Shown here: piece after piece, positions 56,362 through 64,000 of the stretch
Layout of the letters: each line of letters begins with the position of its first letter
How positions within the stretch are numbered: position 1 is the first letter of the stretch
NCBI RefSeq assembly: GCF_964204645.1
Contig: NC_134031.1
Location: forward strand, 17,419,307-17,483,306
Direction: 5' to 3'
DNA from: Tubulanus polymorphus
Taxonomy: Eukaryota > Nemertea > Palaeonemertea > Tubulaniformes > Tubulanidae
Length of the DNA: 64,000 nt
Translations under genes and position numbers: made by a program
The notes under the pieces: generated by a model
Told to the model about the DNA's origin: nothing
Databases searched by the model: none
The model's input: only the letters and a program-made list of their open reading frames with translations

Positions 56362-59016
56362 TCAAGCCGCTGCGGGTTCAGAGTCTTTACCGTCGTTGGC
56401 GGTTGCACTACCGGCCGGTCCAGCATGGCGCTTTCCTTTCTGGGCAAAACTCAGAGCCGAGCCCAGGTGACGTTTCACCGTTGTATCGCTTTGTTTCTCG
56501 TCGTTTTCTGAACGTTTTCCCGATCGCCAAGCCATCAGTGAACCGAGGTTTCGCTTTTCGTCTTCATTGTCTCGTTTACTACTTCGCCACGACATCGCCG
56601 CGCCCATATGCCGCTTGCCGCTACGCCAAGCCGAAGCTGATCCTATGTGTCTTTTCTCAAAATCGCCTTCATCGTCGCGCTTACCGGTTCTCCACGCCAC
56701 GAATGAACCCATGTGTCGTTTATACTCTTCGCCCGATTCTCTTTTTCCACCTCTCCATCTCATCATCGATCCCATGTGTCGTTTAATCTCGTCTCCTAGC
56801 TCCTCATTATCTCCGACAGCGTCGAATCTAGACGCTATTTGTCCAACGTCATGGTCATACAACTCCCGCTTCCCAACAAATCTCATGGTTGCTCCGATAT
56901 GTCGTTTATCATCAATTATATCATCGAACTCTCTTTTCCCCGCGAAATTTCTTGCAGAACCTAAATTTCTTTTTCCAGCGAAATTTCTGGCTGAACCTAA
57001 ATTTCTTTTGCCGTCTTCAAATTCCCTTTTTCCAGCGAAATTTCTTGCTGAACCTAAATTTCTTTTGTCGTCTTCAAATTCCCTTTTTCCAGCGAAATTT
57101 CTTGCTGAACCTAAATTTCTTTTTTCATCACCGAATTCTCTTTTTCCAGCAAAATTTCTGGCTGAACCTAAATTTCTTTTGTCGTCTTCAAATTCCCTTT
57201 TTCCAGCGAAATTTCTTGCTGAACCTAAATTTCTTTTTTCATCACCGAATTCTCTTTTTCCAGCAAAATTTCTGGCTGAACCTAAATTTCTTTTTTCGTC
57301 TTCAAATTCTCTTTTTCCAGCGAAATTTCTGGCTGAACCTAAATTTCTTTTTTCGTCTTCAAATTCCCTTTTGCCAGCGAAATTTCTTGCTGAACCTAAA
57401 TTTCTTTTTTCGTCTTCAAATTCCCTTTTTCCAGCGAAATTTCTTGCTGAACCTAAATTTCTTTTGTCGTCTCCGAATTCCCTTTTTCCAGCGAAATTTC
57501 TCGCTGAACCTAAATTTCTTTTTTCGTCTTCGAATTCTCTTTTTCCAGCGAAATTTCTCGCTGAACCTAAATTTCTTTTTTCGTCTTCGAATTCTCTTTT
57601 TCCAGCGAAATTTCTCGCTGAACCTAAATTTCTTTTTTCGTCTTCGAATTCTCTTTTTCCAGCGAAATTTCTCGCTGAACCTAAATTTCTTTTTTCGTCT
57701 TCGAATTCTCTTTTTCCAGCGAAATTTCTTGCTGATCCTAAATTTCTTTTGCCCGCAAAATTACGTGTTGAACCGAGATGGCGCTTCTCATTTTCGATAT
57801 CTTCCGATTCCCTTTTTCCCGCAAAATTTCGAGCAGAACCGATGTTTCTTTTTTCATTTTCCGCCGAGTCTCGTTTTCCAGTAAATCTCATAGTTGCCCC
57901 CAGGTGTCGCTTATCCATTTCGTCAGCTCCGTTCCTTTTACCGGCCGCAAAGTTTCGCACGGAGCCTAGATGCCGTTTCTCTTCCGCAGAGTCTCGTTTT
58001 CCTGCAAAGTTCCTCGCCGAACCAAGATGTCGTTTTTCACCCTCGATATCGTCAGATTCTCGCTTTCCAGCAGCAAAATTACGCGCGGAACCTAAATTCC
58101 GTTTTTCATTTTCCGCAGAGTCTCGTTTCCCGCTAAATCTCATAGTTGCCCCTAGGTGTCGCTTATCCATTTCGTCAGCTTCCTCCCTTTTACCGGCCGC
58201 GAAGTTTCGCACGGATCCTAAATGCCGTTTTTCTTCGTCGATATCAAATTCTCGCTTCCCGGCAAAATTCCTTGCAGCGCCTAAATTTCTTTTTTCGGCG
58301 TCGTCATCGAATTCGCGCTTTCCGACGAATCTCATCGTTGCGCCTAAATGCCGCTTCACACTTTCCATATCTTCCCTTTTGCCGGCGAAGTTTCTCGCTG
58401 CGCCTAAGTTTCGTTTTGCCTCTTGTTCCTCTTCGTCTCTCTTACCTCTGTGGTGGAAACCCCAGTTTTTCGCTGAGCCGATGTTTCTTTTATCCTCCAG
58501 GTAATCGCGTTTTCCCCATCGGAATGCCGCTCCCAGATGTCGTTTATCTGCGGGATCGTTGAATAGATTATCGTATCTCTTGCCCCACATATAAGCAGAT
58601 GCTAAATGACGCTTGGACGTGTCGCGTTTACGTCTGCTGGGAAACCGCGCCGATCTCGACAGCCATTGCGGGTAATTCGACTGGCCCCATTCTTCCGTTT
58701 CGTAATCATCGTCGACGTCTTCGTCGCGTCTGTCGTGATCAGGCGACTGGGCATTTTCGACCAAACGACTGAAATACGGTTCGTACTTGTACGAATTCTC
58801 GCGAGACCTGTCGGAGGTTTTCCACCAAGGTCGTCCGTCGTCGGCTCTCGTACGAACCAACGAGCTCAGGAATCTACGATCGCGGTAGTTCAAGTCATCG
58901 TAGAACGGAGGCGAATAGCCGACACCCGCGCTCTCTCCTCTGAATGGATAATATCTCATCGCTGGTTTCGGAATCCAGTTGTGTCGGGCCAGTGACGCGA
59001 TGTGCCGCTTTGAAAT
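56362..59016 (-). CDS. NPLP1-like amidated neuropeptide precursor (terminal exon, 5' part missing)
   Basis: The exon encodes 884 residues in phase 0 after an acceptor (TGTATTTTCAG) at 59017; the signal-peptide exon was not found, so the CDS is partial. Product: a secreted prohormone cut at KR sites. I count about 35 peptides followed by GKR (amidation) separated by acidic spacers ending in KR. Early ones include HLASAYMW and HLGAAFRW; the middle has HLGATMRF[VST] and [NH][LI]G[SA][ASTV]RNFA(A) types; 15 consecutive copies are NLGSARNFA; late ones are Trp-rich (HMGSMMRWRG, HIGSASAWRS). HMGAAMSWRSS lacks the amidating Gly. The first segment HIASLARHNWIPKP resembles arthropod NPLP1 peptides ([HN]-[IVL]-[GA]-[ST]-x-[AM]-R), and the shared [HN][LIM][GA][SA] start links all of them, hence the family call (inference). 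The final segment is a non-amidated Ala/Gly-rich tail. Confidence 0.85.
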   Translation of the reverse strand: MSKRHIASLARHNWIPKPAMRYYPFRGESAGVGYSPPFYDDLNYRDRRFLSSLVRTRADDGRPWWKTSDRSRENSYKYEPYFSRLVENAQSPDHDRRDEDVDDDYETEEWGQSNYPQWLSRSARFPSRRKRDTSKRHLASAYMWGKRYDNLFNDPADKRHLGAAFRWGKRDYLEDKRNIGSAKNWGFHHRGKRDEEEQEAKRNLGAARNFAGKREDMESVKRHLGATMRFVGKREFDDDAEKRNLGAARNFAGKREFDIDEEKRHLGSVRNFAAGKREEADEMDKRHLGATMRFSGKRDSAENEKRNLGSARNFAAGKRESDDIEGEKRHLGSARNFAGKRDSAEEKRHLGSVRNFAAGKRNGADEMDKRHLGATMRFTGKRDSAENEKRNIGSARNFAGKRESEDIENEKRHLGSTRNFAGKRNLGSARNFAGKREFEDEKRNLGSARNFAGKREFEDEKRNLGSARNFAGKREFEDEKRNLGSARNFAGKREFEDEKRNLGSARNFAGKREFGDDKRNLGSARNFAGKREFEDEKRNLGSARNFAGKREFEDEKRNLGSARNFAGKREFEDEKRNLGSARNFAGKREFGDEKRNLGSARNFAGKREFEDDKRNLGSARNFAGKREFGDEKRNLGSARNFAGKREFEDDKRNLGSARNFAGKREFEDGKRNLGSARNFAGKRNLGSARNFAGKREFDDIIDDKRHIGATMRFVGKRELYDHDVGQIASRFDAVGDNEELGDEIKRHMGSMMRWRGGKRESGEEYKRHMGSFVAWRTGKRDDEGDFEKRHIGSASAWRSGKRHMGAAMSWRSSKRDNEDEKRNLGSLMAWRSGKRSENDEKQSDTTVKRHLGSALSFAQKGKRHAGPAGSATANDGKDSEPAAA
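56941..57750 (-). repeat. 57-bp coding minisatellite inside the neuropeptide exon
   Basis: Thirteen 57-bp units plus two 36-bp units without the spacer encode 15 identical NLGSARNFAGKR segments. The spacer is EFEDEKR or a one- or two-residue variant (EFGDD, EFGDE, EFEDD, EFEDG). Units near 57500-57720 are almost identical at the DNA level, synonymous sites included, so expansion or homogenisation is recent. The 57-bp period keeps the reverse strand open too, producing a long meaningless antisense frame. Confidence 0.95.
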
Positions 59017-62000
59017 CTGAAAATACACAGAAACATTGTTTTAAGTAAATACAATAATCTATCATCTATTTCACTTATCTCGTCAAAATCTGAATAACGT
59101 TGACTTTGAATAGTTGTAATGTGTCTTGAGATATTTGTCCATTGCATATTCATCCTCGCATCAACGTTCTTGATGTTTACATAGAAAAATATTTTCCCCA
59201 TCGCGTTCACAGAATCGAGGCATTTTTGATATGGCATTCACATTATATATTAAATTCTTTCGCACATCGTATTATATTAATCAGTTACTGGTCGAATGTT
59301 TATAACACGTCGCTAAGTGATATCTATGTAGTATCTTCAACGAATTCGTGATAACGGGTGGAAATTCCTAAATATTACTTGGCGAGCATGAATTATGCAT
59401 GTTGACAAAAGAACTCATTTGAATTGTTAATCCTCTAACTAAAACATCAGACAAAACTGGGTGACGGCCAATTTTTCTTCAAATCTCAGCTTCGACACGC
59501 AGTCCATCAGTAAACGCTGTCGTTGGTAAATGTAAGAATAACGACCAGATTGTTTTCACAACCTTTTCATGTCGGCTCGTTTTCCTTTTTACGTTCGCGT
59601 GTGTTGTACCTGATAATTTGCCAATACGACTGCTCGGACGCGGAGTTTTCGACAATGTTTACCCGGAGATCTCATTTCGCGCGGACAGAACACATTCGGT
59701 AAATAAGACATCAAGCGACTTTGTCTACAAGTCTTAAGCCAACGCATCGGGTTTCAATATCATTAAAACTCCCCCGTGGCTGAGTAAGACGTATGGAATG
59801 ATGTTTTCTAGACTGCGTTCGTCTTATGGTTCCGATCCTTAGCTAAACTTACCAAAATTCAATCGTTCTACGTAGGCCTTACTTTGAAATTTTGCCGAAT
59901 TCCTTTTTTTTTGGGTATTTTTCAATACACCCTTAGGACTTCTGCTGTTGTCCTTAACGGAATATCACCCGACAACAGCTAACTAGGAGATGCATGATGG
60001 CATATAAATGAAGTAACATCTCTCACCGGCCTGGGGTTAAGTACAATGGGCAGGATTGTCGCGAAGGAACATGTACGAATCTTTCCCTAATTACTTATTT
60101 AGTGATATTGCGTGGGTCTGTTTCGTTTTTATTTTCTTCCATCGGAATCAATAATAGACGTAATAACGGAAAGGTTCGCCGAAAGGAGGCAATGTGTGCT
60201 TGCATCCACTTCCTGTCATATTAGCCGTCATTCAGGTAGAAATTACGAGGGATTTTTAGTCGCTGACATTTATACTGTTAAGAATTATGAACGCAAGTCA
60301 AGCCGGAACTTCCACTTGAATAAAGGGCGTTCGCACTCCCTCCGCCTTGCTCGTGATACCTATGGTAAACCACTAAAATCCATTTCTTAAAAAGTCAATT
60401 TCTTAGAAAGCCTTCCATTTGATTCTCGACTAAGGTATCACGTCAACCTGGTCCCAACGCTTCGAGTAGGACAAGGTTACTGCCCTCCGTCAGCTGATGG
60501 TTCACGCGAACCAGAAACGAAATTTCCAATTCTTTACTTCGATTTAAACAAAAGTTTATGTAAATTCAACCGACCATTCAATTTAACATTTTCTAATTCG
60601 AATTTCAAGATTAAACGATGGACTCGATGGAGAGTTTTAGAGTCCATGATTAAACCCACTGTCTCGTTCCCGGCAGGTAGGAAGGGACACGATAGATAAA
60701 CAGACAGATTAAGAAAAGCAAGATTAATTCGAAGCAGACAACTTATCATCGTTTACGTATACACTTCACTCCCTGTTTCTTTCACGGTCGTGAAGGCGAC
60801 CAAGAGGATAAAACAACATTGCATATCCTTGTAGATTTTGTAATAGTGATTAGGCTATTTATGGACCTCACTGCGCCGAAAATAACCACAACACGCTCGA
60901 TACGGTATTACTATTATCGAACTGATCAAGCGAATATACGTCTTTATTATATAAGACGGATTACTATTGTGAGGACAAAAAAAACAATGTAAGACCTACT
61001 GAAGCACCAAATCATTAATATCCATCATTTCTACGTCACCGCGTTAAAGTCGAATGCGAATGAACAGATTCTGAACATGACCTAACTAGATTGGTATCCA
61101 CATTTCTTCGTAAACGAATAAGCTATAATCAAAAATACACGATTTCTTAATTCGCAGTGTAGCCAATTAACTGGATTGACGTGATCCTATTATTCGTAGA
61201 TTCTTATTCAACCTAAAGAAAAATTTGTATTCTGACTATCTATATACGTATGTATGGTAAATATATTGACCATAATTTCCACGTTTTCAATGTAAGGACA
61301 TTTCAACTGGACAACTCTGTTCGAATTTTACTTTATTGTTCGTACGTTCAGAAATGTGGACATTCTAACGAAAACACGACACCCCGGGCGTACGTAGCTA
61401 CAAACGTATCATTCCTCATAAATGTCGAAGGAACTAATGGTTCTTTTTATTCGCTAAGAAACAGCGGTATCATGAAGGGGTACTTCGCCGAAAATATATA
61501 TGTATTTATCAACTACAACGTCTTGTTTCAAGCGCTGTGGACGACGTACGACTATACATTTTCATTAACGTCGATGTCTTGTATGACGAAGAATAAGATT
61601 CCCGTAGGAGACGAACTTATCAAATGTCCATCTAGACACTTCACTATGTAACGAATGGCCCCACTCTGTGCGCGGCTTTGTAACCCGAAGCAGCTCTCGT
61701 GATAACTGACAACGGAGATAGCATATTAACCGATATTGACGGGCTTTGATTTGTCGCCCACAGGTCGGACGCCGTGATCTCGATATTTGTCAGCCCATCG
61801 GGCAGAAAGGCATAATTAATATCAGATGTTTTTCATCTTTGTTTCGGCCCCGCCGTTGGGAATAGGATATAGTTAATGTCTATAGAAGCCTGCGCAGTTT
61901 ATACTGTCCTTTGAGGGAAAGGGCAAATGAAAAGCAGTATTTACTTGAAACTAATAAGAAATCATGTTATACGTACCGTTTTTCCTCGTATGTCAGTAAT

Positions 62001-62887
62001 GCAGACGATTAGAATCGCCATTATCAATAGAGCTAGCGTAGTCCCCATGCTACGTATTTTAAGAAGGCGGTTCTATAGAGAAATGTTTAGTTTAAAATGC
62101 CACTTCTTACACACGTTCGGCAACAGGCGACTCACATTGTCTGCCAGAACCTGGAAAATAAGACAACGATACAATTCTTCAGTAATTATTGAAAGATGTC
62201 ATTGCACATTTTGGATACAAAAATGAATAGGGGTTGTTATCTCTAAGAATCACGTAACGCGTATGAGGGAGTTCGGGCAAAAAGTTTGTTTCAGATTGTT
62301 AGAGGGGAAATGGGTGTCTCGAAACCTCTGTTACATTTTGCTAAGTAATATCGCAAGGGTCTGATTTGTTAGATATTGTTACAAGGGAAAGGTAGTTAAA
62401 AACTTCCCCAAAAAATGTGTTACGTAAAACAGCCCTATATTATCCCTGGGTTTATTTACCCAATGACCAATATGTCGATAATATTTATAGAATACTTCTT
62501 GAATTTCAAGTTTTGAAAACACCTAAAAAGTCAACGTGGATTAAGCCTCGAGCTTTCGAACGATAGTGTCAAATTCAGATGCAGTCAAATAATTGGTGTA
62601 ATTTTTAGTTTCCGAATTATAACGGTCCAATCATCGGGTATGTTTACCAACATCGAAAAAACTAATCGGTGAAAATGTTTCGAAATCTTGTAGGTCTGCG
62701 TCACAGAGTAATCATCTTATAGATGAATGAAGCCGTAGAGGTCCACACGCGATTTGGATGCTCACTGATGTCAGACTAGCTAATCTGATCTGTCTGAATA
62801 GTTCACGGGAGCGCATCAACTTCTGCACATTCCTAGAGCTAAGTTCTATAGTGTGGTTGAAAAAATTGTCGTTCCACAGTTGCCATG
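59017..62887. other. Upstream region of the neuropeptide gene; no exon resolved
   Basis: The 5' exons of the neuropeptide precursor, including the signal peptide, should lie here or beyond the window. I found no minus-strand ATG followed by a hydrophobic leader and a phase-0 donor that I could defend. Short plus-strand frames (such as 61250-61651, 133 codons) have no recognisable features. Contains repeat family B copy 3. Confidence 0.45.
60535..60690. repeat. Interspersed repeat family B, copy 3 (diverged)
   Basis: TTACTTCGATTTAAACAAAA, GTAAATTCAACCG, GTCTCGTTCCCGGCAGGT and surrounding sequence line up with the copies at 21570 and 32440. It carries an insertion of about 35 bp containing facing GGACTC/GAGTCC motifs before the CCCGGCAGG block. 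Confidence 0.5.
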
Positions 62888-63084
62888 TTACCACGGTTGT
62901 TTACTGATTACTGGTTTCGAGTTGCAGGTAGGAGAAGAGACCAGCGGCGATTCGCCGCCGGTTCCTGTCAAATCGAGCAGTTCCGACTGAAAGGGCGGCT
63001 CATAATTTGTTAGACGCTTCGGCCGTATTCCCTTGAATAACTCGCAGGCACAGGCTGACATCGGATTCTTACGAACTGACATGG
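62888..63084 (-). CDS. Putative terminal coding exon, unknown product
   Basis: The frame after a possible acceptor (TATTATTAG, 63085) reads CC-ATG then about 64 codons to a TAA at 62888, beginning MSVRKNPMSACACELFKGIR. Codon use is noticeably more GC-rich and gene-like than the AT-rich surroundings, and it has a CxC motif, KR/RPKR basic sites and an acidic-Pro stretch. I do not recognise the family. It could be the last exon of a minus-strand gene that continues beyond 64000, a small independent gene, or chance. Confidence 0.3.
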
Positions 63085-64000
63085 CTAATAATATCAAATA
63101 AGTTTGTATAAGCCTGATTTACTGCGTCTTTCGCGAGCGCTCAGTCATTTTAATACTGTAAATTTCCACCGTTTGGCGGTTACGTCGGCGCCAACGGTGA
63201 CAACAGCAATTAACGTATATTTCTAATTAAATTTCTAAGACCTGATGTGATCCTGTCGCCAAATAACACGTAGCGCATCTATCATCCGTAGCTTCACCGA
63301 CGTAAAACGCGATACCGCGCAGTCCAAGGCCGCGACGTGCCCCGAAAACAAAGAACTGTACGCTGTTACGTTTCACAGAACCGTCCAAGACCTCCCTGAT
63401 CAAACCAATTAACGTCCCTCTGATGTTCAGTCACATTTTCTCTAATTAAAACGCTTGTAATGACAACTCATCATCATGCAGTGTTTAATTGTAAAGGAGA
63501 ACCTCTCCCGGAGGCCAGACTTGCTGCAAGTCGAGATTGAAGTGAAAATCCTTATGATGTTGATTCTTTTAAAAAAAACCGTTGTGCAATACGGGTGAAG
63601 GTGGCCATAGAAAAAAAACCCAACCTTAATTCTGAGTAAAACTATGATAGTATATTGTTATAGATCAAGCTATATGATGGCTATATGACACTTGTTCATT
63701 TTTAAATCACGTTGTAGTAGTGTAAAACCCTTCACGTTTTCAGCAGAAGTTGTGGTTGTAGTCGAATGGTGACGTTTATCCGTTTTAAAAGTGACAATTC
63801 GGCACGGCGATAGCTGACGACAAGTCCGTCGGTTTAAAAACTAACACGCATTATCAATAATTCACGATGAAACTATTACGCAGCGATGTGTCGCTGTCAC
63901 TTTGTCAATAAATTGCCGCGAGTTTTTGTCGGAGCCAATACGATCACCTCTACTGATAAAAGTTTTACCAGCACTCTTTGCTGTGTTAACTTTGTGTAGG
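63085..64000. other. Window end; no gene recognised
   Basis: No open frame of note on either strand. It is slightly more GC-rich around 63120-63400. It may be intron or upstream sequence of whatever gene the 62888-63084 frame belongs to. Confidence 0.4.

Noticed and set aside
56889-57884. 331-codon plus-strand frame with NFLLNLNFF repeats
   Set aside because: Second antisense shadow of the same 57-bp array.
56567-58504. 645-codon plus-strand open frame with repeated FLAEPKFL segments
   Set aside because: It is the reverse strand of the neuropeptide repeats; a period of 57 bp (a multiple of three) keeps antisense frames open. It has no independent codon signal, and the prohormone on the minus strand has clear processing sites.
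61250-61651. 133-codon plus-strand frame starting with ATG
   Set aside because: No recognisable domain, AT-rich codon use like the surroundings and no splice or promoter support; it may be chance. RNA evidence would be needed.

Overview
This window looks like AT-rich invertebrate nuclear DNA, most likely from a lophotrochozoan such as a mollusc or a relative. Genes have many short exons with GT-AG introns and are separated by repeat-rich spacers. The conserved proteins are metazoan (XRN1, PIG-C, SSNA1, AKAP7-type 2H phosphoesterase, TRP-type channels), and an NPLP1-like neuropeptide precursor points to a protostome. No rRNA gene, intact tRNA gene, CRISPR array or bacterial feature was seen.

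Layout: 1-5139 holds no recognisable gene. 5148-14912 (+) is a 9.8-kb coding exon for a giant, mostly disordered protein with a C-terminal MYND zinc finger and a conserved terminal domain; the best guess is an apical-junction-molecule (AJM-1)-like scaffold. 17668-19412 (-) and 22591-24542 (-) are tandem TRP-like channel genes, each with nearly all its coding sequence in one exon. 25390-44299 (+) is a complete XRN1 5'-3' exoribonuclease gene; I resolved 36 coding exons that join in frame to 1738 residues. 45190-47330 (-) is PIGC (6 exons, 266 aa), which ends convergently with XRN1. It faces SSNA1 (47529-48802, +, 3 exons, 123 aa) across a 198-bp shared promoter gap. 50210-51892 and 53602-54872 (+) are a tandem segmental duplication carrying AKAP7-type 2H phosphoesterase genes; both copies keep both HxT motifs, but the second has a decayed 5' coding exon. 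56362-59016 (-) is the large terminal exon of a neuropeptide precursor with about 35 amidated peptides, 15 of them identical. 59017-64000 contains one possible unknown exon near 63.0 kb and otherwise nothing recognisable.

The introns and spacers hold several families of short inverted-repeat elements (palindromic foldback, CAGGG-ended, TTAA-associated), a tRNA-derived SINE, a LINE 3' remnant and a repeat seen three times in the window. Functionally the genes are mostly unrelated neighbours. The one thematic link is RNA turnover: XRN1 (mRNA decay) lies about 6 kb from the duplicated 2H phosphoesterases, whose mammalian relative AKAP7 can cleave 2'-5' oligoadenylate. That link is suggestive only.
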